NCBI GenBank assembly: GCA_037176725.1
Contig: JAZBRS010000057.1
Span: 87,813,501 to 87,877,500 of the forward strand
Reading direction: 5' to 3'
Source of the DNA: Posidonia oceanica
Lineage: Eukaryota > Streptophyta > Magnoliopsida > Alismatales > Posidoniaceae
DNA: 64,000 nt
Numbering within the stretch: the stretch's first letter is position 1; every line of letters starts with the position of its first letter. Of the stretch, positions 10,393-20,477 are shown one piece after another. Made by a program: the position numbers and the translations under genes. The notes beneath the pieces were generated by a model. It did not search any database, had not been told where the DNA came from, and saw nothing but the letters and a program-made list of their open reading frames with translations.

Positions 10393-12689
10393 GCGCTATG
10401 CCCAAATTCCCAGCTGCCAGAAGAAGAATGGGTCTACAACGAGGACTATTACTCAAATGAGGAAGAGTTTGGTATAGTTGAGGCAGCCCCAACCAGCAGC
10501 AAGGACCAGCTTAGCGCGACTGCGTCCCGGTCAGTTTGCTTAGCACTTACCAATGAAGCAGCAGAATTGGCAAACCCTGGGACAAGGCTGACAGCTTCCC
10601 TTCTTCCTGCAGCGTCACCAAAGTTGCCGACAGTCGCAGCTGCAGCACTAGAACCAGAAGCACGCCCTCCAGCGTTGCTCGACAGTCAGCCTGTGGCTGC
10701 AGCCGCACCAGCTTGGAAATCACTTTCTCAGGCGGCACAATCAGCTGGGTCAGGCGACAGCGTGATTCAGCCCACATTATTGACAGTGCCACAAGCAAGC
10801 CGGGCAGCTTAGTCAAGCACACCGCTGTCAGCCTCAGCAGATCTTGCTATGCGGAAGATTCTCGCCGCTGCTACCGGGAGACCACCACTGTCACCCACGG
10901 GCACCGGCATTTCATCCCTAGGCATGGTGGCCCAGCCATCGGCCCCTCAGAAGAGCGGTTGTGCCTCCCCGCCAGCACCAGCAGTAATCCTGGCAGCATA
11001 TCCAACAGCAGCGAAGCAGATGCCCCAAACAGCAAAAGGCCCAGCAGTCGAGCCAGGGCCGGCCGCAAGCCCGGCAGTTGCTTACTACGTCGACTCACCC
11101 TCGGATGAGGAGGCAGGAGCGGCTGCTGATGCTCAGATTGACTTCTCTATGGGAGACTTGGAGCAGTTATTCCAGGAGCAGCTCGCGTCCCTAGCGCAGG
11201 ACGTGGCAGAACATGAGACTACGCAAAAGAAGGGGAAGGCCGTGGCTACAAATCCCTCTATCATGGTCTTAGAGGAAGATCTAGCGCTCAAGGCACCCAT
11301 CTGACTAGATGAGCTGATCACCCTACAGCCAGGGGGTGGGTCTCGATGGTTTGTGCAACGCATGCCACATATAGGCAAAGCAGCAGTAGTAGAGCAAGAT
11401 GCACTAGCAGTAGAGCATCATGTAGTACACCATGTAGAAGGAGGAGAGTCCCATGCGGAGCACCATGCAGAGTCCTATGCAGAGCCCCATGTAGAGCACC
11501 ATGCAGAAGGAAGAGAGCACCATGCAGAGTCCCATGCAGAGCACCATGCAGAGTCCCATGCAGAGTCCCATGTAGAGCCCCATGCAGAGTCCCATGCAGA
11601 GTCCCATGCAGAAGGAGAGTCCCATGCAGAGTCCCATGCAGAGCCCCATGCAGAGCACCATGCAGAAGGAGAGCCCCATGGAGAGCACCATGCAGAAGGA
11701 AGAGAGCACCATGCAGAGTCCCATGCAGAGCACCATGCAGAGTCCCATGCAGAGCCCCATGTAGAGTCCCATGCAGAAGGAGAGTCCCATGCAGAGTCCC
11801 ATGCAGAGCCCCATGCAGAGCACCATGCAGAGTCCCATGCAGAAGGAGAGTCCCATGCAGAGTCCCATGCAGAGCCCCATGCAGAGCACCATGCAGAGTC
11901 TCATGCAGAGCCCCATGCAAAAGGAGGAGAGTCCCATGCAGAGTCCCATGCAAGGCTCCATGCAGAGCATCATGCAGAGTCCCATGCAGTAGAAGTAGCG
12001 TCCCATGCAGTAGATGTAGAGCACCATGCAGTAGATGTAGAGTCCCATGCAGTAGAAGTAGAGCACCATGCAGTAGATATAGAGCAACATGCAGTAGCAG
12101 TAGAGCAACATGCACCTATATTAGTGGAGCAACATGCAGTAGCAGTAGAGCAACATGCACCTATAGTAGTAGAGCAGCATGCAGTAGTAGCAGAGCAATA
12201 TGCGCAAGTGGCGGCAGTACAGCATGTATCGGTAGCGGCACAATATGCAGCGCAGCAGTCACCAGCAGTACAGTCAGCAGCAGCAGAGTTAACAGAATCA
12301 GCAGAGTCAGAGCAGGCAAAAACAGTTGAGGAGCTTGCCAGGACAAAGGTCGCGTGCCGAGGATATAAAAACACTCGGGTATGCGTGACCATCCTGAAGC
12401 GTCACCAGGGCCAAGCAGTGGAACACTTGCACTCCTTTGATATCTCAGACCCCACTTTTGAGAAGGAGATCCTCTCAGAACTTATTGCATATGGAGAGGA
12501 GGATGATACAGGCGAAGATGAGAATGACGAACCATCGCCTGAGTTCCGGCCCCACGACGACGATCCAGAAGGCCCCAACCTCCATGTCGAAGAGGAGACA
12601 GAGGTTGTCAGTATTGGCATAGCAGAAGAAATCAGGGAGGTCCGCATCAGTGCCCTTCTGTCGCCACAGGCTAGAGCAGAATTCATCGC
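10393..12689 (+). pseudogene. E1 protease-RT linker, Ala/Pro-rich then His-rich
   Basis: The frame continues through an acidic motif (EDYYSNEEE, near 10440), Ala/Pro-rich sequence, and a conserved block seen also in B and C: YYVDSPSDEEAGAAADAQIDFSMGDLEQL broken here for length, centred on 11090-11165. Then comes QEQLASL...KGKAVAT and a WFVQRMPH motif. Stops lie at 10810 (TAG) and 11302 (TGA, where relatives have Arg). A long His-Ala-Glu-Ser/Pro repeat follows (11440-12190), then the conserved RGYKNTRVCVTILKRHQGQ and acidic segments leading to RT. The linker core is conserved between copies, but its repetitive middle is different in each. Function unknown. Confidence 0.75.
11440..12190 (+). 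repeat. In-frame minisatellite encoding a His-Ala-Glu repeat
   Basis: Tandem 12-bp units CATGCAGAGTCC, CATGCAGAGCAC and CATGCAGAGCCC, with 15-18-bp variants containing CATGCAGAAGGA, give HAES, HAEH and HAEP repeats. From about 11985 the units change to CATGCAGTAGAAGTAGAG-type (HAVEVE, HAVDVE). Nearly all units are multiples of three, so the pol frame stays open from 11353 to the TAG at 12829. Long open frames also exist on the opposite strand and in other frames here; they are by-products of the repeat. Confidence 0.92.
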
Positions 12690-13540
12690 ATTCTTGAAGG
12701 AGTATGCGGATGTCTTTGCCTGGAGCTACGAGGATATGGTGGGCCTTGACATTGAGATAGTTGTGCACAACCTGCCCTTGGACCCAGATGCAAGGCCAGT
12801 AAAGCAGAAGCTAAGGCGATGGCGACCGTAGTGGCTACTTATGATCAAAGAGGAGATCATGAAGCAGCACGGCGTTAACTTCCTCAAGGTCGTCCTTTAC
12901 CCTAAGTGGCTTGCAAATGTCGTCCTAGTGCCCAAGAAAGATGGACGAGTCCGCATGTGCATCGACTAACAGGACCTGAACAAGGCGAGTCCCAAGGACG
13001 ATTTTCCACTACCGCACATTGACATCCTGGTCGATAACACTGCAGGGCACAAGATGCTCTCTTTCATGGACGGCTTCTCAAGCTATAATCAGATCAGAAT
13101 GGCAGAAGAGGATATGGAGAAAACATCATTCATCACCCCTTGGGGTGTCTTCTGCTATCAAGTTATGTCGTTTGGGCTAAAGAATGCTGGCGCAACCTAT
13201 CAGAGGGCCATAACTTTACTTTTCCACGACCTCATGCATCAAGAAGTTGAGGTATACGTGGATGATATGATTGCTAAGACCAAAGAGCCTGAGGATCATC
13301 TTGCCTGCTTAAGGAAGCTCTTTGACCGCTTGCGAAAGTACAAGTTGCGCCTTAACCCCAGCAAATGCGTATTTGGGGTATCTTCTGGCAAGCTCCTAGG
13401 CTACATTGTTAGCCAGAGGGGGATTGAGGTGGACCCGATGAAAGCAAAAGCCATCGTGGATATGCCACCCCCTAGGACAGAGAAAGAAGTCCGAGGCCTG
13501 CCCGGACGCCTGCAGTATATTAGTCGGTTCATTGCGCAGC
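12690..13540 (+). pseudogene. E1 reverse transcriptase domain
   Basis: Standard gypsy RT order: VKQKLRRWRP, VPKKDGRVRMCID, DFPLPHIDILVDNT, MDGFSSYNQIRMAEED, the catalytic YVDD at 13255-13266 with both Asp residues intact, NPSKCVFGV, LGYIVSQRGIEVDPMKA. Stops at 12829 (TAG; Gln in B) and 12967 (TAA; Tyr in B and C) block the fingers region. DGFSSYN has Ser where C has DGFSGYN. The polymerase core is otherwise open from 13054 onwards, so loss of function here comes from upstream nonsense changes rather than active-site loss. Confidence 0.92.
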
Positions 13541-14085
13541 TCATGCCTATATGCGAACTGATCTTCAAGCTCCTGAAGAAGAATGCACAGATCAGCTGGA
13601 GCGAAGAGTGCCAGGCCGCCCTCGACAAGATCAAGCAGTTTCTGACCAAGCCTCTTGTGTTGGTCCCTCCCACGCCTAGGAGACCTCTACTTCTCTACCT
13701 CTCTACCACCCAACATTCCATGGGCGCCGTCTTGGGCTAGCATGATGAATCTAGTAGAAAGAAGCACGTAATTTATTACCTGAGCAAGAAATTCAATGAC
13801 TGCGAAGCCAGGTATAGTACAATGGAGAAGACTTGCTTATCCCTCTTCTGGGCTGCACAGAAGTTGAGGCACTACATGATGGCGTACCTAGTCTGGCTCC
13901 TATGCTGACATGACCCCATCAAGTTCCTCTTCCAGAAGCCAGCAATGGTGGGCAGATGCGTCAAGTGGCAAGTGTTGTTGTCTCAGTACGACATCACCTT
14001 TGTCACGCAGCGCGCCATGAAGGGCCAAGCCATGGCAGATCACCTCGCAGACTTTCCTTTGCCTGAATACCAACCTCTCCAGATG
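13541..14085 (+). pseudogene. E1 RNase H domain and tether
   Basis: Follows RT in frame: ISWSEECQAALDKIKQFL, LLLYLSTTQHSMGAVLG, then a TAG at 13738 (relatives read AQH), VIYYLSKKFNDCEARYSTMEKTC broken here for length, and AQKLRHYM. A TGA at 13906 interrupts it just before HDPIKFLFQKP. The tether VKWQVLLSQYDITFV...KGQAMADHLADFP leads into the second RNase H. In Tat elements this older domain is often described as degenerate because the archaeal-type copy behind it can take over. Confidence 0.85.
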
Positions 14086-14550
14086 CAGTTCCCGGATGAG
14101 GACATCCTCTTTGCAATGGAGGATGTTGAAGAGAAGGACCCCGAAGACTTAGAGCATTGGCAGCTCTACTTTGATGGCGCTGTTAACAAGAAGGGCCGAG
14201 GCATAGGCGCGGTGCTGACCACACCGCAGGGGCAGATGATCCCCTTTGCAAGGAAGCTGACCTTCAAATGCACTAACAACGAAGCAGAATATGAAGCATG
14301 CATTCTGGGATTGAAGGTCGCACTTGAGCATGAGGCGCAGAACCTGCATGTGCACGGCGATGCCATGCTGGTGATTTCCCAAGTGAATGGCGATTGGAGA
14401 ACAAAAGATCCAAAGTTAGTGCCGTATCACGAACACCTGCTGAAGCTGATAGAGCAGTTTGCAAGCATTCGCTTCTCGTATATGAATAGAGCAAGGAACG
14501 CATATGCAGATGCGTAGGCAACCTTAGCGTCCTGGCTCAGTGTACCTGAG
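14086..14550 (+). pseudogene. E1 archaeal-type RNase H (second RNase H)
   Basis: WQLYFDGAVNKKGRGIGAVL, then CTNNEAEYEACILGLKVAL, HVHGDAMLVISQV and NAYADA supply the four acidic positions (Asp, Glu, Asp, Asp) of the archaeal/plant-type RNase H fold. This extra domain between RNase H and integrase is the diagnostic feature of the Tat lineage and the main reason for the classification. A TAG at 14515-14517 interrupts it right after the last catalytic Asp (relatives continue ALATL). The active-site residues are all present. Confidence 0.9.
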
Positions 14551-14559
14551 GATCGAGCA

Positions 14560-15882
14560 GTGGATGTATCAGTTACATGCATGGAGCAGCTTGCGCATTG
14601 CATGAGCATAGAAGAGGCAGATTTAGCAGAAGAGCAGCCCTGGTACTGCGATATCAAAGCATTTCTTGAGTCTGCCAGTTACCTGCCTGGCACCTCAGCA
14701 ACAGATAGAAGAACTTTGGCATGTCTGGCGTCAAAGTACGTGTTAGGGGCAGGGCAGCTATACAGAAGATCATACAGCCAGATGCTCCTGCACTGCTTAA
14801 GCAAGCAAGAGGCCGACACGCTTATGCTCCAAGTTCATGCAGGGACTTGTGGTCCATATATGAACGGAGTGCTCCTGGCCAAGAAGATAATGTTGCAAGG
14901 CTACTTTTGGTCAACCATGGAGGCAGACTGCTGCCAGTTTGTGCGTAGATGCCACAACTACCAGATCCATGGTAACCTTATGCACGCACCCCGGCAGGAA
15001 TTGCATAGCATGTCCTTGCTGTGGCCCTTCTCCACCTGGGGGATGGATGTCATTGGCGCCATACACCCTGCAGCATCGAATGGTCATCGCTTCATCCTAG
15101 TAGCGATAGATTATTTCACTAAGTGGGTGGAAGCAGCCTCCTACAAGGCGGTCACAGTTGCGGTGATAGAGAAGTTTATCAGAAATAACATTGTCACCCG
15201 TTACGGGGTCCCGCATGCAGTCATCTCTGACAATGGCCCGAATTTTATTGCAAAGAGGATCGAGGAATACCTACAGAAGCATCAGATCAAGCATCATAGA
15301 TCCTCGCCGTATTGGCCGCAGATGAATGGAGCAGTGGAGTCTGCCAACAAAAACATTGTGAAGATAATGAAGAAGATGGCAGAAACCCATAGAGACTGGC
15401 ATGATAAGCTCCCATACGCACTCTGGGTGTACAGAACATCAGTGCGGACCTCTACAGGAGCTACCCCTTATTCGCTGGCATATGGCATGGAGGCAGTGCT
15501 GCCTGTCGAAGTGGAGATCCCTTCGTTGCGAATCCTACGAGAAGCGGAGCTGGAAGAAGCAGAATGGGTCGAGGACCGCTGCGCCCAGCTCAACCTAATA
15601 GATGAACGTAGATTGCAAGCAATGCATAATGCACGTTGCTACCAGAAGCGTATGGCAAGAGCATACTTAAAGAAGGTGCGACCCAGGAGTTTCCAGCCAG
15701 GGGACCTTGTTCTGCGAGCCATCCATCTGCCAGACGGTCAAGGCAAATTCCGACCCAACTGGCGTGGCCCCTTTGTGGTCAAGCAGGCATTCTCAGGCGG
15801 CGCAGCGATTCTTGAGGACATGGATCAAACTGGGCAGTCAGAGCTGGTCAATGCATGCTATCTCAAGAAGTACTATAAATAG
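14560..15882 (+). pseudogene. E1 integrase domain, open but with a broken zinc finger
   Basis: An uninterrupted 440-codon stretch of the pol frame. The N-terminal HHCC zinc finger has H93 and C131 (numbered from the first Met at 14560), but the second His is Tyr (GPYMNG, residue 100) and the last Cys is Tyr (CHNYQ, residue 134). Both changes fit C-to-T or G-to-A transitions. The catalytic core is complete: D163 (WGMDVIG), D224 (ISDNGPNF) and E260 (GAVESANKN), with 35 residues between the last two. A GPF/Y module (FRPNWRGPFVV) near 15755-15785 ends the domain. No chromodomain is seen, as expected for this lineage. Terminates in LKKYYK followed by TAG. Confidence 0.9.
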
Positions 15883-17368
15883 CCTGGCCCCACCCTTGCA
15901 GAGCATTTCCTTTCATCCAACCCTTTGCATCTTCTCTTCCTTGTACATTCTCCCTGCATCCCAATCTCGTCCCTTGCATTCCCGCATTCTCTGCATATAG
16001 CCTTGCATTCTCTGTCTCTTCCTGCATACCTCCAGCAAAAATAAAAAATTCCTACAAGAATCATGCATTGCATTTGGGCCCAATGATGAAATCGAACGTG
16101 CTGCCTGCTTTGGAAAGGAGTCTACCCTGCCTCACCTGACACTACTTAGGCGTCTTAGCTAGTGAGGGAGCCACCTTTCAAATAAGAACAGGCGAAACAA
16201 CCAAATCCCTTAGGACTTGCACCTCCCGAGGGAGATAAAATGCTAGGGCGTGAGCAAATGTAAGCATAAAAGAGTATGTCTGAGCTTGGGCATAAAAGGA
16301 AAGGCAAACAGAAGGCGAAGACAGAAGCAGGCCCTAGAGATAGAGGCGTGTAGCATAACCCTGTCCCTCCGAATTGCTTCAGAGGTAGTTCATCACTTAG
16401 CACCTGGGAGCCCCGAATCCACTTCAAAACCCCAGCGCCCTTTACCTTTAAGCCTGGGATAGTGGAAGCTTGCAAAAAAAGAAGAAAAGAAAAAGCAAAG
16501 CAAAAAGCAAAAAAAAGAGAAAGCAAAAAGAAAAGAAGCAAAAAAAAGCAACTCCAGAAAGAAAAAAGCAAGCAACACAATCCCTAAGAGGTAAGCAAAG
16601 TTTGTGCCTGGGGAATCCACAAACCCTACGAAGCCTTTAAACTCAGCAAGGCCTAGCAAGCAGCTCACCAACTTCAACTAGGTGCCCACTACCTCCAAGT
16701 TAGGGATAGGGGAAACCTACTTGCCTATGAGGGAGCCAAAAACAATGCAAAAGAGTAGGTATAGGTCCTTGGGAGTTTGGTCTGGAGCCTATCCTCACCA
16801 CCCACCACCCCCGCACTGCAAACAACCCTCTCTTGAGCGCCACCAGCAAGTTAAGAGCTTGAGTAGAGTCTAGTGAGTCAGGGACCCCTCTCTTCCTCTA
16901 CAGCAGGCACCAAGCACTCCGTATGCTGAGGGCTACAGCATATAAGCTAAGTCATTGCATACATCCATAGCATCTACTCCGAGTCATGCACATCTCTCCG
17001 CATACTAAGCATAAATCCTGCATGCATGCATAGCATAAGTCCTTCCTTTCTCTTCTATCTTCCCGCTCTGCAAAACTTGGCCTGGCATTGAGGCAGTACT
17101 TCCACCCAGCATGCGCCGACCTTCTTAAAGCTGCACTGGTCTAGAGCTCCGACCAACCACTTGCCCCAGCAGAGCTGCCCCTAGTCTGAATATGCTTTAT
17201 ATCTGCACTCTGAATGCTAACTGTTAAACCTGCTAAAGTTGCTGTATTAATTTTGAAATGATGCCCTTTACCAACCAGTTGTATGCTTATACTTGATCTG
17301 ATGAACTGCAACTCTGTTTACAGGTACCTGAGCTTTCTGCACCAGCAGTCTGCACTTACACTCCTGTA
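15883..17368 (+). other. E1 spacer between integrase and the downstream ORF
   Basis: No credible gene. It contains a purine-rich stretch of AAAAGCAAA/GAAAAG units at 16465-16575, scattered GCAT-rich runs, and a sequence resembling the 3' end of a plant intron just before 17324. Short ORFs on either strand have no recognisable domain. Confidence 0.6.
17298..17323 (+). promoter_or_regulatory. Candidate branch point and 3' splice site before the downstream ORF
   Basis: CTGAT (17298-17302, matching the CTRAY branch-point consensus) lies 21 bases before TTTACAG ending at 17323. The intervening sequence is pyrimidine-leaning, and the AG is followed by GTACCTG and, 45 bases later, by the ATG of the 409-codon ORF. 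Together with donor-like sites in the LTR, this would allow a spliced subgenomic mRNA for an ORF that otherwise lies about 12 kb from the promoter. Seen in sequence; splicing is inference. Confidence 0.4.
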
Positions 17369-18598
17369 ATGGGTTATCCGACTTTGGTCACTCCCATGCA
17401 CTGTTCAGATGCCATGCGAGAGTGGGTTGGCAAACTCACTGAAGTTGATCGCGAGAGGCTGCGCACTTGGGGGATTCCCTCTAAACTTCTGAAAGCAGCA
17501 GATGTTGAAGTGAATCGGCACCTCCTATGCGCTGCAACAAGATTCTGGAAGCCAGCACACCACATCTTCCGCTTCGGCAGGATGGAGCTGACTCCCACGC
17601 TTGAGGAGGTGCACCGGATCTGCGGTTTCTCTGCAATTATGGGACCCCCAATCTTTATGAGGTGCGATGGATATGCTGCGGTCCTGAGCCAGCTGACTGG
17701 GCTCTCTGTTAAGCGCGTCCAGCAAAAACTTATCTACACCAGCGGGCCCACGCCCCTGCTCCACCTAGAGTACTTTGATGCTGTTATGGAGAAGCGTGCT
17801 AAACTTGGAGACAAGCTGTGGCTCCAAGGATTCGTTGTCCGCTTCCTAGGCGAGCTGATCTTCACGCATGGCAGGATGACGGTTGCAATCGAGATTGCCG
17901 AGATTGCACTTGCAGTGGTGACCCGGCACATTGACCTAGCACCAGTCGTCCTCGCAGAAACGTATCGCAGGCTGGACCGTGTTGTGCACCGCTGCCGTCA
18001 GTTCCACGGTTGCGGAGTGCTTGTGCAGATCTGGCTAGCTGCACACCTGGAGATGGACCTCCTACACCCTCAGAGGCATGCTATTGAAACCTACTGCAGC
18101 AGCGGCCATGCAAGAACTATAAAGACGGTGCCAGAAGAGTATCAGAAGCTATCTGAGCTGACAGATGATGCAGTAACTTGGCGAATTATCCCATCTGTAG
18201 CAGAGCCCTTCACCATCTTCTTCGATGCTCGCGATACGCGGCTTGTAGTGCTGCTAGGATTCACCGGACGTGTGGAGTACCACCCTATCCGAGTTATGCA
18301 GCAGTTTGGCTACCGGCAGGGCGCCTTCATTGACAGCACCGCGCCCAGACTCATGCAGCCATACCCCTTCAGCACAACAGCATCTACAACAGTGCTAGCA
18401 GACCTGATGCGGCACGGGGTGAAATCTACTGATATTGCAGTTGTGAAGGGTTCGGGATGTACTTCTGAGTACGTCTCCGAGGTGCAGGGACTCTGGCCCT
18501 CAGCGAGATCCCTCCAGGTGCCCCCCAGTTTCCAGACTCCTGTCCGACAAAGAAGGCCCGGCATAACTAAGCACCTATGCAGTTGTTTGCTTGTATAG
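17369..18598 (+). CDS. E1 downstream ORF, plant-mobile-domain-like (MAIN/DUF7745-type) protein
   Basis: An intact 409-codon ORF from ATG 17369 to TAG, in the sense direction after integrase. It begins MGYPTLVTPM. A segment FWKPAHHIFRFGRMELTPTL (about residues 58-77), followed by EEVHRICGF, resembles the plant mobile domain shared by MAIN/MAIL1-type aminotransferase-like proteins and by transposon-borne relatives. Further landmarks are FLGELIF, GCGVLVQIWLAAHL and the C-terminal block VLLGFTGRVEYHPIRVMQQF, which fits the RRQ(Y/F)G-type motif of that family. No signal peptide or membrane segment is apparent. Ogre has an unrelated-position ORF1 before gag and Retand an antisense ORF after pol; here the ORF is sense and after integrase. 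It is open while gag-pol carries 11 stops. Family assignment is from motif recognition only; biochemical role unknown. Confidence 0.72.
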   Translation: MGYPTLVTPMHCSDAMREWVGKLTEVDRERLRTWGIPSKLLKAADVEVNRHLLCAATRFWKPAHHIFRFGRMELTPTLEEVHRICGFSAIMGPPIFMRCDGYAAVLSQLTGLSVKRVQQKLIYTSGPTPLLHLEYFDAVMEKRAKLGDKLWLQGFVVRFLGELIFTHGRMTVAIEIAEIALAVVTRHIDLAPVVLAETYRRLDRVVHRCRQFHGCGVLVQIWLAAHLEMDLLHPQRHAIETYCSSGHARTIKTVPEEYQKLSELTDDAVTWRIIPSVAEPFTIFFDARDTRLVVLLGFTGRVEYHPIRVMQQFGYRQGAFIDSTAPRLMQPYPFSTTASTTVLADLMRHGVKSTDIAVVKGSGCTSEYVSEVQGLWPSARSLQVPPSFQTPVRQRRPGITKHLCSCLLV

Positions 18599-20460
18599 TT
18601 TTTCTTGAATCAAGCTGTATCTTTTGGCCTATCAGAGGCATGTAACCAGAGATTCACTCAATATAAAGACGTTTCACGCCATTTGTTTGTGTTGCTTGCC
18701 TTGCCTATTTGCATATCTGTTCCTGTCAAGATGTTACAGGACCTACATCAAGCACCTCAGAGCATTAGCCCATACAGACAACCTGAAGCAGCCCCGTAAA
18801 AAGTCTCAGAATAGTTCCCCCTGCAAGCATCATGCAATCAGCAACTTCGGCAGGAGAGTTGCAGCAAAGCCCTCTGCAGTCAACATGCACGTAAAAAACC
18901 CTGCTGATCCATGGACCGCCGCCACCACTTGCCCAATTTGCTCTGGGCTGGCACCCCTAACTGCTCGCTTGGCAAACGCGTTAGTTTTGCCTGCTTTTTC
19001 TTTCTTTTGGTACTAGGGGCGCCTCGGCTGTCCCCTGGTATCATCCCTGATACCAAGGACATCTTTTTAGGCTGCTCTCTAGTATCGCTTTCCCTTTTTT
19101 CCTTTCTTGCTTGCTTCCTCGGGCGAGGACAAGCACTTCTCGGACGCCGTATGCTCGGTGTCCTGCTCTGTATCCTCGTGCGAGGATCAGCCCTTGCGTG
19201 ACTTTGCTCTGTACGGACGATGCCCACGCTTGCCTTCCCCCTTTCCCTTCCTGCTTATCCTCATGCGAGGATAGGTCTTTTGTCTTTCTTGCTTTTCCTC
19301 ATGTGAGGACAAGCCTTTTTCCATTTTGCATGGCTCCGCTCCGTGCGGACGGGGTCCCATGCGCTTGCTTCCCTGGGCGGGGACAAGCTTCTTTCTTCTG
19401 CCTCTCCTGCTTGTCCTCGTGCGAGGATAAGCCCTTTTCCTTTTCTGCGTGACTTCCCTCCGTGCAGACGAGGTCCCGTGTGCTTGCTTTCTCGGGCGAG
19501 GACAAGCTTCTTTCTTCTTTCCCTCCTGCTCGCTTCCCTGGCCGGGGACGAGCCCCCTATCTGACCCTCGGGGCTCAGGTCAGACTGCTGCTTGTTTCCT
19601 CGGACGAGGACAAGCCCCCCTTTGATTCCATCCGCGCGGAATCCCCCGTTTGCTTCCTCGGGTGAGGACAAGCTCTTCTCAGACCCCGTATGCTCGGAGT
19701 CCTGCCTTGTATCCTTGTGCGAGGATCAGCCCTTGTGTGGCCTCGCTCCGTGCGGACGATGCCCACGCTTGCCAACCTCCTTTCTTTTCTTGCTTGCTCC
19801 TCGGGCGAGGACAAGCTCTTCTCGGACCCCGTATGCTCGGAGTCCTGCCCTGTATCCTCGTGCGAGGATCAACCCTTGCGTGGCCTCGTTCCGTGTGGAC
19901 GATGCCCACGCTTGCCAACCCCCTTTCTTTTCTTGCTTGTTTCCTCAAGCGAGGACAAGCTACTCTTGTTTCCTTGCAGGCAGGCAGCCCCAACTGCTCG
20001 GTCGACAGCCGTCCAATTGTCTCCCCCCTTTTACTTGCTGAGCTAGCAGCCCTAATTGCTCGGATGCCAAGCTCGTCAGCCTTGTCAAGCATTTCCTTTG
20101 TGAGGACGGACTAACCCTCGAACTCACGCATTGCACTACAGCTTTATTTGCATTTCTTCCGCATCAGCATCGCATTCTTGCACTAACAGCATTGCATGAT
20201 AAATAACTGCATTGGCATACATTGCATCTGCACTAACATCTAACATAACCTCTGCACTAACTCCTGCATTAGCATGCATCTCATTGCACGCATGACATCA
20301 ACATCTGCATTTGCATCCGCACCTGCATTGTGGCTTTGGGACATGTCTTTCGGTGTATCCACTGGGCGAATGACTCGCGCCTACAACGTTTTGCGCTCTC
20401 GCTGGCGTCAGGTAGGGTGTCTTGTCTACCCTGAGCAGCGGTCTCGCTCTGCTTGACCTC
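18599..20460 (+). repeat. E1 3' region with tandem hairpin-forming repeats
   Basis: From about 19100 to 20010 there are repeats in which short palindromes follow one another: TCCTCGGGCGAGGA, ATCCTCGTGCGAGGAT, GCTTGTCCTCGTGCGAGGA and TCCGTGCGGA-like stems. The units starting near 19658 and 19795 are about 137 bp long and nearly identical; a diverged unit starts near 19113. After 20110 the sequence turns to GCATTAGCATCTGCACTAAC-like runs. The last 130 bases before the polypurine tract match the equivalent region of D (47114-47230, opposite strand). ORFs of up to 150 codons exist in several frames on both strands; they follow the repeats and look non-coding. Confidence 0.75.
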
Positions 20461-20463
20461 GCT

Positions 20464-20477
20464 CAGGGAGGGGCATC
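20464..20477 (+). other. E1 polypurine tract
   Basis: CAGGGAGGGGCATC directly precedes the TG of the 3' LTR. D has the same tract, on the opposite strand, at 47114-47127. It would prime plus-strand DNA synthesis. Confidence 0.8.

Noticed and set aside
11404..12111. Long minus-strand and alternative-frame ORFs (Met/Cys/Leu- or Arg/Cys/Pro-rich)
   Set aside because: They are other frames of the 12-bp repeat that encodes the His-Ala-Glu stretch in the pol frame.
19579..20114. ORFs of up to 154 codons on both strands in the E1 3' region
   Set aside because: Overlapping frames produced by the GC-rich hairpin repeats; no domain or consistent frame between units.
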